From assembly GCA_020832405.1 (NCBI GenBank), contig JAFIET010000040.1, forward strand, positions 1 to 34,600: a stretch of 34,600 nucleotides of DNA, in the 5' to 3' direction. The position numbers and the translations under genes are program-made. How positions within the stretch are numbered: the stretch's first letter is position 1; every line of letters begins with the position of its first letter. The stretch is from Balneolales bacterium (GTDB lineage: Bacteria > Bacteroidota > Rhodothermia > Balneolales > Cyclonatronaceae). Positions 17,001 through 24,727 of this stretch are shown here, one piece after another. Under the pieces are notes generated by a model. That model had not been told where the DNA came from. It searched no databases and saw only the letters and a program-made list of their open reading frames with translations.

Positions 17001-17453
17001 TTACTTGGCTGCTTTCGCAGGGGCAGCAGGAGCAGCGGCTTTTTTATCGCCCTGATCTACTTTCTTGGAGAGGTCATCAACTTTGGTGATGAGCTTCTCA
17101 ACCTGAGCGGTAAGCTCTTTGATTTCATCCTGTGTAGGAACGCCCATTTTGTGGATGAGTTCCTGCATGTTCTCGTCGATTTCGCCTTCAGCTTTGTTGA
17201 AGCTTGATTTAACGCGGTCTTCGAGTTTTTTGTAGGCTACGAGCAGTTCATCGTAGGCTTCGTCGAGCTGCTTTTTGCCGCGTGCTTCGAAGTGTGTGCC
17301 TTTTTCAACCAGTTTGGTGAAAACTTTCTGGCCTTCTTCTTCAACGCTGGCAAGGGCGCCAAGGCCTGCGAGCCATACTTCACGTGCTTTACCGGTGAGG
17401 GTGTCAACTACGTTTACTTCGTCGTGGTTTACTTTTTCTACTTGCTTGCTCAT
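17001..17453 (-). CDS. Phasin family protein (PHA granule-associated)
   Basis: A 150-aa amphipathic-helix protein expected to coat polyhydroxyalkanoate granules. The family core is KAREVWLAGLGALASVEEEGQKVFTKLVEKG (about 22-52), followed by long helical, heptad-rich sequence through about 135. A C-terminal low-complexity Ala/Pro/Lys tail resembles the histone-like tail of PhaF-type phasins and could touch DNA. It lies 59 bp downstream of the PhaR-like gene on the same strand and probably shares its promoter, since I find no separate palindromes in the gap. No PHA synthase is in the window. A stress or chaperone role independent of granules is also known for phasins. Confidence 0.86.
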   Translation of the reverse strand: MSKQVEKVNHDEVNVVDTLTGKAREVWLAGLGALASVEEEGQKVFTKLVEKGTHFEARGKKQLDEAYDELLVAYKKLEDRVKSSFNKAEGEIDENMQELIHKMGVPTQDEIKELTAQVEKLITKVDDLSKKVDQGDKKAAAPAAPAKAAK

Positions 17454-17512
17454 GGTGTTCTCCGATTAGGGATGGGTTTTATTGAAAATCTTTGAAATGG
17501 GGTAAGGTTCTT

Positions 17513-17944
17513 TCAGGAAACCGGCGGCTGCTTTCCGTTGGAAGAGCTTTGGTTTTCCTGCTGCCGGAGCTGCTGCTGCAGCTCCTCAACCCGGCCTTCG
17601 AGGGTTCTGACTTTATCCATCAGCCCCTTAACATCGGCGCGGTCGGCCAGGGGAAGAACTTTGTGAAGCGAACGGCCTAAAAAAGCCAGGCCGCTTTCAA
17701 AAGCTGTTGTGCCCCAGCGGATGAGGCTGTGCAGCGCATCGGGGGAAAGGCCGTCTTTCCCGCCCGCTTCAACAATAGCTTTAGTGAGCACCTCAGAGGT
17801 GATGTCGTTTCCGGTCCGGGTGTCGATTACCTCGACATCTTCGCCGTCGCGGATAATCTGCTTGAGCTCCGTCATCGAGATGTAGCGGCTCTCTGCGGAG
17901 TCGTACAGTTTGCGGTTGCCGTATTTTTTTATGGTTCGTTTCAT
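17513..17944 (-). CDS. phaR: PHA synthesis regulator, PhaR-like DNA-binding protein
   Basis: Repressor-type protein of 143 aa. The N-terminal PhaR DNA-binding domain is unmistakable: IKKYGNRKLYDSAESRYIS at 5-23, then LKQIIRDGEDVEVIDTRTGNDIT. The middle continues into the PHB-accumulation domain, and a leucine-rich coiled coil (about 107-130, VRTLEGRVEELQQQL) probably mediates multimerisation. Known PhaR proteins bind both PHA granules and TGC-rich operators before phasin genes, releasing the phasin when polymer is made. Here phaR is directly upstream of a phasin, and its own promoter is overlaid by an array of palindromes. Full length, start supported by the promoter 8 bp upstream. Confidence 0.9.
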   Translation of the reverse strand: MKRTIKKYGNRKLYDSAESRYISMTELKQIIRDGEDVEVIDTRTGNDITSEVLTKAIVEAGGKDGLSPDALHSLIRWGTTAFESGLAFLGRSLHKVLPLADRADVKGLMDKVRTLEGRVEELQQQLRQQENQSSSNGKQPPVS

Positions 17945-17951
17945 AACACTT

Positions 17952-18005
17952 CAAAGATAACGCAATGCGTCATGCAATGCAAGAATTATTTTACGCAACG
18001 CGTCA
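17952..18005 (-). promoter_or_regulatory. Promoter and operator array of the phaR-phasin unit
   Basis: On the minus strand, TATCTTTG (17952-17959) is a perfect TAnnTTTG box, with TTG at 17980-17982 lying 20 nt upstream as the -33 element. Two near-identical 13-mers, ACGCAATGCGTCA (17960-17972) and ACGCAACGCGTCA (17993-18005), each contain an ACGC/GCGT palindrome and start 33 bp apart, about three helical turns. A third palindrome, TGCAATGCA (17973-17981), lies between them. The array covers the core promoter, as expected for autorepression by PhaR. Confidence 0.75.
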
Positions 18006-18046
18006 ATTACAGCGTTAAGGGGCTTTCATGTTCAAAATTTAGCGGT

Positions 18047-19075
18047 TCACTCTGCGTCTGCGCCCGGTTTTGGGGCTTCCGGCTTCCGGACCTGAGCCTG
18101 CCGGCCTTCCTGACGAAGCGGGAGCGGCTCGGCCGATCTCAGGTGCAGGTCGCGCTGCGGGAACGGGATTTCGATGTTGTTTTCACGAAACCGGCGAACC
18201 AGGTCGCAGCGGATGTCAGAAGCAATTTTGTACTGCCGCTTCGGGTCGGGCACCCAGCAGAGCAGCAGCATTTCCCAGGCGCTGTCGCCAAAATTGCGAA
18301 GCAGCACCGTTGGCTCGGGATCATCCATTGTTTCAGGATGGGCAAGCGCGCTCTCCTTAATGATGCGCAGCACGAGGTCAAGATCGGAATTGTAGGATAC
18401 GCCAATTTCAACGCGCATCCGGATTTTGGTATCGCCGTGTGAGTAATTGATTACCTGACTCGACAAAAACTCCGAGTTTGGCACAATGATCGAAATGTTA
18501 TCGATGGAGTTGATGGTGGTAGAACGGATATTGATTTCCTGCACATCCCCTTCCAGATCACCCACAATGATGCGGTCCCCCACGCTAATCGGCCGTTCAA
18601 ACAGCAGCATGATGCCTGAAATGAAGTTGGAGGTCAGGTTTTGCAATCCGAAACCAATACCAACGGATAGCAGACCGAAGATAACGGTGAGCCCGCTCAG
18701 GTCGAGCCCGATAAACTGAAAGGAAAACAGAACGCCCAGTATCAGAATGGTATATTGAGTGATGCGCTGAAGCGTGTACCGGATGCTTTCATCCATCTTC
18801 ACATTTTTAAGCACACGCAGATACAGCAACCTTGACAAAAATTTCGCACCTGCAAATACCAGGATGAGCATCAGCGAAAAAACGATCAGATTCCCAAGCG
18901 TGATGGGGGCACCTTTAATCTGGAATACGCCGGTTCCCAGAAAATTCCACAGCTGATAAAAAAAATCAGCAAGGCCCGTTTCGGTTGCTTCAATCAAATC
19001 GGTAACAAAACCGTTGTTGCCATCATCCGTTTGTGCTGCCGGAAAGGAAGCCCCGTAATATTCTTTATTTCGCAT
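18047..19075 (-). CDS. mscS: Small-conductance mechanosensitive channel (MscS family)
   Basis: Inner-membrane tension-gated channel of 342 aa that releases solutes on osmotic downshock. After a non-conserved N-terminus there are three hydrophobic segments at about 60-82, 107-124 and 127-158. The last is the pore helix with the Gly/Ala-type pattern GLLSVGIGFGLQNLTSNFISG, followed by the hallmark FERPISVGDRIIVGD and the beta domain (EINIRSTTI, IVPNSEFLSSQVINYS). The C-terminal alpha/beta vestibule is complete, and a charged Pro/Lys-rich tail of about 30 residues follows. It stands alone: phaR lies downstream on the same strand and adk is divergent. The annotated start puts a 55-residue extension before the first helix; a later start cannot be excluded. 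Confidence 0.93.
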   Translation of the reverse strand: MRNKEYYGASFPAAQTDDGNNGFVTDLIEATETGLADFFYQLWNFLGTGVFQIKGAPITLGNLIVFSLMLILVFAGAKFLSRLLYLRVLKNVKMDESIRYTLQRITQYTILILGVLFSFQFIGLDLSGLTVIFGLLSVGIGFGLQNLTSNFISGIMLLFERPISVGDRIIVGDLEGDVQEINIRSTTINSIDNISIIVPNSEFLSSQVINYSHGDTKIRMRVEIGVSYNSDLDLVLRIIKESALAHPETMDDPEPTVLLRNFGDSAWEMLLLCWVPDPKRQYKIASDIRCDLVRRFRENNIEIPFPQRDLHLRSAEPLPLRQEGRQAQVRKPEAPKPGADAE

Positions 19076-19293
19076 TCAAATATTCAATATTGATGTTTCT
19101 ATAAGTTCTCTGCATCACTTATTTTAAACTTCTGTTCATGTTACGAAGTACGGACAGTTAATTTGCCGCATTAAGAGGTTTCTTTAACTTCTTAAATTAA
19201 CCAAGCGGCTAATTTCGCTATTATTTTGAAGCAACAGACAGTTTGACTCTGCCGTATCATTAAAATATTAAACCACAAAAATCTGAGTAGATC

Positions 19294-19851
19294 ATGCGAA
19301 TAATTTTATTCGGTCCTCCGGGTGCCGGCAAGGGCACACAGGCCAAACTTATTGAAAAAGAATATAACATTCCTCAGCTTTCCACCGGGGAGATGTTCCG
19401 CTCGGCCATTAAAAACCAGACACCACTTGGTATTAAAATTAAAGATATCCTTGATGCAGGTAAACTTGTGCCCGATCAGACCGTCGTTGAACTGGTTGAA
19501 GAAGCCCTGAATGATGAAAAATTTTTGAACGGGTATATTCTGGACGGATTCCCCCGAACAGTGCCTCAGGCAAAAGCTTTTGAGGAGCGGCTTAAGAAGA
19601 ACGGAAAGAAACTTCACTCTTTCCTCTCTCTTGAAGTGCCGGACGAAGAATTGATGAAGCGGATTTTGAGCCGCGGCGAAGGCCGGGCCGACGATACGCC
19701 GGAAAAAGTAAAAGTGCGGCTCGAAGTATATAATGAAGAAACCGCTCCTGTTCTTAATTATTACAAGCAGCAGGGCGTTTACCGCGCCATCGACGGGCTT
19801 GGCACTATTGAGGAGATTTATGCCCGTATTAAAAAGGTGCTTGATAACTAA
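19294..19851 (+). CDS. adk: Adenylate kinase, short-lid form
   Basis: Catalyses ATP + AMP = 2 ADP. It is 185 aa. The P-loop is GPPGAGKGT at the N-terminus, and the AMP-binding region is LSTGEMFRSAI. DGFPRTVPQAKAFE and the Arg-containing lid hinge SRGEGRADDTPEKVKVRLEVY are intact. The large zinc-type LID insertion is missing, so this is the short variant, as in many FCB-group bacteria. The upstream region contains TATTTTG-like sequence that may be a promoter, and a strong terminator follows, so it is probably monocistronic. Length and motifs are normal. Confidence 0.96.
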   Translation: MRIILFGPPGAGKGTQAKLIEKEYNIPQLSTGEMFRSAIKNQTPLGIKIKDILDAGKLVPDQTVVELVEEALNDEKFLNGYILDGFPRTVPQAKAFEERLKKNGKKLHSFLSLEVPDEELMKRILSRGEGRADDTPEKVKVRLEVYNEETAPVLNYYKQQGVYRAIDGLGTIEEIYARIKKVLDN

Positions 19852-19888
19852 GCATTAAAAGCCGCACACGCTCTTTTTATTCAAAATT

Positions 19889-19926
19889 AAAGGCTGAACA
19901 CACCTATGGTGCTCAGCCTTTTTTTG
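19889..19926 (+). terminator. Intrinsic terminator after adk
   Basis: A 13-bp stem with one mismatch (19889-19901 against 19909-19921), a 7-nt loop and a T-run of about eight. An A-run on the 5' side may let it also stop minus-strand hslO transcripts. Confidence 0.85.
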
Positions 19927-19946
19927 TTGGAATGCAGAAGCCGCAC

Positions 19947-20846
19947 TTAATTCATCTGTATCATTTTGTCGCGCAAAATCTCTGTAATTTCCGCCTGACT
20001 TATGTGATACTTTTCGTTGCAGAACTGACAGACAAGTTCCTGTCCTTCATCGGAAATGGCTTCAAGGTCTTCCTTGCCGAGCATTTGCAGTGCTGAGATG
20101 AACCGATCTTTGGTGCAGCGGCAGAAGAAGTGAACCGGTCCTCTCGAGAGCTCTTTAACCGCATAGGGCCGCCCGATATCGTGCATGATGGTATCTATAT
20201 ACTCCCCGTTGAGCAGCCTTTGCCCAACAGGTTTCATGTTAATCAGATTTTGTTCAAGCTTGCTGATGATGTTTTCAGGTGCACCCGGCAAGGCCTGAAT
20301 CAGCACGCCGCCGGCTGACACGATTTCACCATTATCATCAAGTTGTACATCGAGGTGGATAGCTGAAGGGATCTGCTCACTCTGAGCCAGATAATAGGCG
20401 ATATCAGAAGAAATGGTGCCGTTAATTAGCTCAACGGTCCCGCTGATCTGATCAGCTTCATTGTACAGGGTTTTGGTAACCGTGAGCAGACCGAGGCCGA
20501 AACCATCACCTACGGAAGTATGCTGGGCCGGATCGAGAGCGGCATCGGGATTTTGCACAAACCCCCGGATTTCCCCAACGCTGTTTGCTTCTGTTACAAG
20601 TGCGCCGACCGGGCCGTTACCTTCGATCCGCAGCCTGAGGCGCTCCTCGCCCTTCAGGCTTGAGGCAAGTAACATGGCGCCGGTAAGTGCACGGCCAAGC
20701 AGAACTTTACTAAGCAGCGAAAGCTCGTGCTTTTGAGCCGCAATCTGAGCTACATCGGTTGTTTTTATTACGCTAAACCGAAAATGACCGTCAGTTGTTA
20801 TTCCTTTAATAATGCGGTCTTTAAACAGAAAATCTTCTTTATTCAT
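19947..20846 (-). CDS. hslO: Redox-regulated chaperone Hsp33
   Basis: Holdase chaperone of 299 aa activated by oxidation and unfolding. The zinc centre is complete: Cys242-x-Cys244 (FCRCTKDRF) and Cys273-x2-Cys276 (CQFCNEKY). The N-terminal core shows typical stretches such as LLGRALTGAMLLASSLKGEERLRL split by short loops, GFVQNP and GDGFGLGLLTVTK. The first codon fits the family start. A perfect TAnnTTTG box lies just upstream, giving a very short leader. It converges on adk with a shared hairpin between them. Oxidative-stress protection fits the nearby dps, but the two genes are not in one operon. Confidence 0.95.
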   Translation of the reverse strand: MNKEDFLFKDRIIKGITTDGHFRFSVIKTTDVAQIAAQKHELSLLSKVLLGRALTGAMLLASSLKGEERLRLRIEGNGPVGALVTEANSVGEIRGFVQNPDAALDPAQHTSVGDGFGLGLLTVTKTLYNEADQISGTVELINGTISSDIAYYLAQSEQIPSAIHLDVQLDDNGEIVSAGGVLIQALPGAPENIISKLEQNLINMKPVGQRLLNGEYIDTIMHDIGRPYAVKELSRGPVHFFCRCTKDRFISALQMLGKEDLEAISDEGQELVCQFCNEKYHISQAEITEILRDKMIQMN

Positions 20847-20857
20847 GGGTCTGAATG

Positions 20858-20889
20858 CAAAATTATTTTACTGCGATCAGTAATCGCAG
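20858..20889 (-). promoter_or_regulatory. Promoter of hslO with adjacent palindrome
   Basis: TAATTTTG on the minus strand (20858-20865) matches TAnnTTTG perfectly and lies 11 nt before the ATG, so the leader is extremely short. Immediately upstream is a perfect inverted repeat CTGCGAT / ATCGCAG with a 5-nt spacer (20871-20889), over the spacer and -33 area. This is a likely regulator site of unknown identity. Confidence 0.55.
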
Positions 20890-21072
20890 AATGACGTTTA
20901 AACCCGGTCTGTACCCGCAGCAAAAGATAGAATTTTATAGCCGCAGTTAAGAGTCAGGAATACTTGCACCCTGTAACACAAAGCGTGCCAAATAAGTGCC
21001 TGTTCCAAATTCCGGCATAAACAGAAAAAAACGCCCCTTCAACGAACAGTTCAGCCCAAGCTTCCGGATCCT
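20890..21072. other. Intergenic, no gene seen
   Basis: A stretch between the hslO promoter and the minus-strand terminator at 21073-21108. Neither strand has a recognisable coding frame, and I see no additional strong hairpin. Together with the candidate RNA that follows, this makes a 452-bp gap between hslO and the THUMP methyltransferase gene. Confidence 0.5.
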
Positions 21073-21108
21073 AAAAAAAACAAAGACGATGCCATGCATG
21101 ACATCGTC
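21073..21108 (-). terminator. Strong intrinsic terminator, minus strand
   Basis: A near-perfect 24-bp palindrome (GACGATGCCATG and its complement with one mismatch, 21085-21108). On the minus strand it is followed by TTTGTTTTTTTT. It separates the THUMP methyltransferase or RNA region from hslO. Confidence 0.85.
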
Positions 21109-21272
21109 CTTAGTGCTATGAGTGCAGATATGAGATTGATTAAAAAAGTCTGCCTAAAACAAACAAACAAAAGTGTGGCCTTTCGGTTCAGAAAAGCGCT
21201 TCCATAAGTTAAGAAAGTTCTGCCACAATACCATCGTTTCTTTTTAATTCAGATATAAAAGCTAAACCGAAA
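21073..21272 (-). ncRNA. Candidate structured RNA between the THUMP methyltransferase and hslO
   Basis: A helix pairs 21262-21272 with 21181-21191. On the minus strand it reads UUUCGGUUUAG against CUGAACCGAAA, 11 pairs including one G-U wobble; the plus strand would have a C-A mismatch, so the pairing favours minus-strand RNA. The strong minus-strand terminator lies about 75-110 nt further on. A weak -7-like TATATCTG (21250-21257) falls inside the helix region. It could be an independent small RNA or the structured 3' untranslated region of the methyltransferase mRNA. A 26-codon frame (21154-21234) lies inside but has no recognisable product. Confidence 0.35.
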
Positions 21273-21298
21273 AGAATCAGAAAGAAAGAGTACAAATG

Positions 21299-22495
21299 TT
21301 ATCTGATTTTCCGGCCGGGCACGGATGCCGGCTGCTCCCCGCTGCGGGTTGCGGGCCTGCGTGCTGCTCTTTCTTTATCAAATATGGTGAATTCCATATA
21401 AGAGAAAGTCCGGTCTCCGAACTCGAGCCTTATGGTGCGGTGCGGCTTCATGCCTACAACCGTATCGAGGTTGGCAATGGAAGAGAAAAGGCCAACTTTA
21501 TAGCCGCCGGCGCTCATTTTTGTCTTTCGGGCAAAATCACCGAGCAGCTTCAGGTTCACATCAACAGGAGGTGCTGTAATAATGTGCCCTTTCATTTTAG
21601 GATAGTTGAGCATGTTCGGCCTGGATACCCTCAGCCGTATGTTATTGTTCAGCCTTGCTTCACGGGTACTGAACTGAATGCGCGAAATATTATCGGGGCT
21701 GGAATCGAAGCCCATGATCCAGTCGACGTCGTCTCTGAGCTTATCCACAACTTCTTCACGTTTTTTCTTCCACAATGCATGCCTGAAGGTACGCCATTTT
21801 TTCATGCGAAGGCTGTCATCTTCAAAAAGCGGCGTACGATGCTTGGCAAAACGTGCTGCTTCAAGCAGTAAAACCCCGTCGTTGGCAAAAGGATCAATCA
21901 TGGCAGTGGTACCATCCCATTCACTTAGCAAAATAAGACCGGCGGCCATGGCTGGGCTAAGCACGCTGTGTTTAGGTGATACAAGCCTGCCCCGCTTCTG
22001 AAGCACATCACCGCCGGCTTCAAGCATTAGCTGACAGCTTCCGTTAACACTAATCTGAAGATTAACTACGAATTCAGGTTCATTTTCTTCCTTCACAGCT
22101 TTCGGAGCGGCTTCAAACTTTTTGATAAAAATCCGTTCTATGCCCTTTTCAATTTCGGCAGCAAGTTTTTGGAGGCTGCTTCCTGTAAGGCCGCCCTGAA
22201 AAGCCTGAACCCTGTATGTTGAGTGCACAGGCAAAACTGAGGTCCAGTCCACAGAATCAACGAGGGCGGCAATATCTGTTTGAGTGATATCAACCGGCTG
22301 GCTCAGGCACAGTTCAAGGCCGGTAAGCACCCTGCTTTGAAGCAAGAAGGAATACAGCTGTTCATCCTCTGCCTGAAACCGTACGGCACCGCTCATACCG
22401 AAAAGATACCCTGCCCCGGCCTGCTTAAGCTCTGCCTGAAGCAGTTCTTCAAGACCCGGATGTGTTTTTGCGTGATAAATACCGTTTACAATCAT
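21299..22495 (-). CDS. Divergent THUMP-type RNA methyltransferase-like protein
   Basis: A 398-aa protein with the layout of the RlmL-N/YpsC group of 23S rRNA guanine methyltransferases. It has an N-terminal ferredoxin-like part (YHAKTHPGLEELLQAELKQAG, 7-27), a THUMP-like middle (to about 165) and a C-terminal SAM-fold domain. The functional motifs are altered, however. Motif I is DPFANDGVLLLEAA (201-214) where relatives have DPFCGSGT, and the motif IV position reads APPVD (308-312) instead of NPPYG. The usual KRGYR before the domain reads KRGRL. The fold is therefore recognisable, but SAM use and catalysis are doubtful. A Pro/Arg-rich tail ends the protein. It is transcribed alone; it could be a binding-only paralogue. 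Confidence 0.75.
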   Translation of the reverse strand: MIVNGIYHAKTHPGLEELLQAELKQAGAGYLFGMSGAVRFQAEDEQLYSFLLQSRVLTGLELCLSQPVDITQTDIAALVDSVDWTSVLPVHSTYRVQAFQGGLTGSSLQKLAAEIEKGIERIFIKKFEAAPKAVKEENEPEFVVNLQISVNGSCQLMLEAGGDVLQKRGRLVSPKHSVLSPAMAAGLILLSEWDGTTAMIDPFANDGVLLLEAARFAKHRTPLFEDDSLRMKKWRTFRHALWKKKREEVVDKLRDDVDWIMGFDSSPDNISRIQFSTREARLNNNIRLRVSRPNMLNYPKMKGHIITAPPVDVNLKLLGDFARKTKMSAGGYKVGLFSSIANLDTVVGMKPHRTIRLEFGDRTFSYMEFTIFDKERAARRPATRSGEQPASVPGRKIR

Positions 22496-22944
22496 GCTTC
22501 TTTATTGGAGGATAGAGGTATAGTTCAGCAACAGATGAAATAAATCAACTTGCCGGAAAGCGTATTAAGCAAAAGCATAGTGATTAACTCATTAAGTTAA
22601 TCAAATTCAGGTACATCTGTTGTAATATTCTCTTAATGCAGTACAGCTGCATGAGCACCGCCGGAACCTGATATCAGATATCCGGCTTTATAAGCTGTTA
22701 TAAATGATAAAGGTGAAAAAACCGCTTGCTTCATATCGTTCTGCGGTTAATATTAAAAGATCTAAGCACCTTACTCAGTTCTTATATTTACAGCAGTTTT
22801 TTATACTTTCTGAGCAGTATTTGAAATTCATTTTAGTATAAATACAGGTTTCCGTTCTTACGGAAACATCACAACACTACTTGGTTTTTGGGCTGATTCC
22901 CCCTTTTCCCTGTTCGATAAAAAAGAAATAAAAACAGGAACAAT
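22496..22944. other. Long intergenic region with three hairpins, between the divergent methyltransferase gene and recJ
   Basis: No gene recognised in 449 bp. Three inverted repeats stand out. TGATTAACT / AGTTAATCA has a 5-nt loop (22581-22603), AACCGC / GCGGTT lies at 22720-22748, and GTTTCCGT / ACGGAAAC has a 4-nt loop (22848-22867, about 80 bp before recJ). None has a T-run, so they look like operators or leader structures rather than terminators. The region is AT-rich compared with the genes around it. Confidence 0.55.
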
Positions 22945-24657
22945 ATGTCATTCCGCTGGATTATGGCCCGGCCGGAGGATGATGATGCTATATCTTCGTT
23001 ACAAGAAAAACTGAATGTAACATCAGTAATAGCCCGTCTTCTGGCTTTGCGTGGGATTACCACGTTCGATAAAGCCAAAACGTTCTTTCGCCCTGAACAG
23101 GCACAGATTCACGATCCTTTTCTCATGCAGGACATGGAAACAGCAGCCTGCAGGCTTGCTACCGCAGTACGTTCTCATGAAAAGGTGCTCATTTACGGAG
23201 ATTATGATGTTGATGGTACTACCTCAACAGCCATAATGTATCTGTTTCTCAAGCAGTTTGGTCTCGACGCCCGATACTTTATCCCGCACCGCTTCAAGGA
23301 TGGCTACGGGATTTCGGTTGAAGGTATTGAAAAAGCTATTGAAACCGGCGCTACGCTTGTACTTTCCGTTGACTGCGGTATAACAGCAGTGGATGAAGCT
23401 GCCTATGCAAGGGAAAAGGGTCTCGACCTGATCATCTGCGACCATCATAATGCCGGTGATGTTATTCCGGATGCCTTAGCCGTACTTGACCCCAAACGGC
23501 CCGGATGCGGCTATCCGTTTGACGGGCTCTCCGGCGCCGGTGTGGCTTTTAAGCTCATACAGGCAACCATCAGTAAACTGGGGTTACCTGCCGAAATGGC
23601 GGATCAGTATCTTGACCTTGTTGCCATTTCTATTGCGTCAGATATTGTGCCGCTTGTTGATGAAAACCGGATTCTGATGCATAAAGGCCTCAAAATCCTG
23701 AATTCATCACCCCGTATCGGAATGCGCGCTTTAGCAAAGCTCATCAAGCTTGAGCTCGGCAGTATTTCAACTTCTCAGATTGTTTTTTCACTTGGCCCGC
23801 GCATTAATGCAGCCGGGCGTATGGGGGATGCCAGCATCGCTGTTGAGCTGATGATTTCCGACAATGAGGCAGAGGCTGAACAAAGAGCACATCAACTTGA
23901 GCAGGTTAACAAAAAACGCCGTCTCACCGATGCCGATACCATGAAACACGCCCTTCTGATGATGGAGCAGGACGGTAACCTGGAGGAAAAATCAGTTGTT
24001 GTACTTCACGACCGCGACTGGCACCTTGGCGTTATCGGAATTGTAGCTTCACGCCTTGTGGACCGCTTTTGCCGGCCAACTGTGATGCTCAGTACCGTTG
24101 ACGGATACGTGAAGGGCTCTGCAAGAAGCATTAAGGGGTTCAATATTTACAATGCGCTCAAACAATGTGAAGATCTGCTGCTGCAGTTTGGCGGTCACGA
24201 ATTCGCAGCGGGCCTCACCATGACCGAAGACAAGCTGCCTGAGTTCAAGGAAAGGCTTCAGTCTGTTGCGAGCTGCGACCTGTGTGACGAAAGTTTTGAG
24301 CCCGAGCTGATTGTTGATGCTGAACTCGACCTCAGCCAGATAGATCTCAAATTTTGGAAAATTCTGAATCAGTTTGAACCTTTCGGACCTCAGAATTTAC
24401 GTCCGGTTTTTGTGAGCCGGGGTTTGAAGGTTACCGGAAACCCGACTGTTGTAGGTAACGGGCATCTTAAAATGCGGGTAAGCCAGAATGGCTCGGCTCC
24501 CTTCGATGTAATTGGTTTTAATATGCATCAGCACCTTCCTTTGATCCGCAACAGCAACGGGAAAGGTATCGACATAGCTTACGTGCTCGAAGAGAATTTC
24601 TGGAACAACAAACGCTCCCTCCAAATCCGCCTGAAAGATGTTGCGTTGCCGGCCTGA
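22945..24657 (+). CDS. recJ: Single-stranded-DNA exonuclease RecJ
   Basis: A 5'-3' exonuclease of recombination and mismatch repair, 570 aa. DHH phosphoesterase motifs are all present: DYDVDG (86-91), the SVDCG motif (141-145), DHHN (166-169) and LDLVAISIASDIVPL. The DHHA1 domain has GSARSIKGFNIYNAL and GGHEFAAGL (about 416-424). An OB-type C-terminal domain follows, with PFGPQNLRPVF. This is the normal full-length bacterial core without extra domains. ATG 22945 is preceded by AACAGGAACAAT, which contains a weak ribosome-binding sequence. It is transcribed divergently from the methyltransferase gene across a 449-bp gap. Confidence 0.95.
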   Translation: MSFRWIMARPEDDDAISSLQEKLNVTSVIARLLALRGITTFDKAKTFFRPEQAQIHDPFLMQDMETAACRLATAVRSHEKVLIYGDYDVDGTTSTAIMYLFLKQFGLDARYFIPHRFKDGYGISVEGIEKAIETGATLVLSVDCGITAVDEAAYAREKGLDLIICDHHNAGDVIPDALAVLDPKRPGCGYPFDGLSGAGVAFKLIQATISKLGLPAEMADQYLDLVAISIASDIVPLVDENRILMHKGLKILNSSPRIGMRALAKLIKLELGSISTSQIVFSLGPRINAAGRMGDASIAVELMISDNEAEAEQRAHQLEQVNKKRRLTDADTMKHALLMMEQDGNLEEKSVVVLHDRDWHLGVIGIVASRLVDRFCRPTVMLSTVDGYVKGSARSIKGFNIYNALKQCEDLLLQFGGHEFAAGLTMTEDKLPEFKERLQSVASCDLCDESFEPELIVDAELDLSQIDLKFWKILNQFEPFGPQNLRPVFVSRGLKVTGNPTVVGNGHLKMRVSQNGSAPFDVIGFNMHQHLPLIRNSNGKGIDIAYVLEENFWNNKRSLQIRLKDVALPA

Positions 24658-24727
24658 CCGTTTCCGGGCCGGTAATCAAACGAATGAGAAGCAGCTGCTG
24701 TTATTAAGGCGTATATTCAAATACGTA

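Noticed and set aside
21154-21234. A 26-codon frame on the minus strand inside the candidate RNA
   Set aside because: Too short to support, no ribosome-binding sequence, and it overlaps the predicted helix; mentioned only as part of the RNA candidate.
24649-24674. CCGGCC/GGCCGG stem at the end of recJ as a terminator
   Set aside because: The stem is short with a long loop and is not followed by a T-run.
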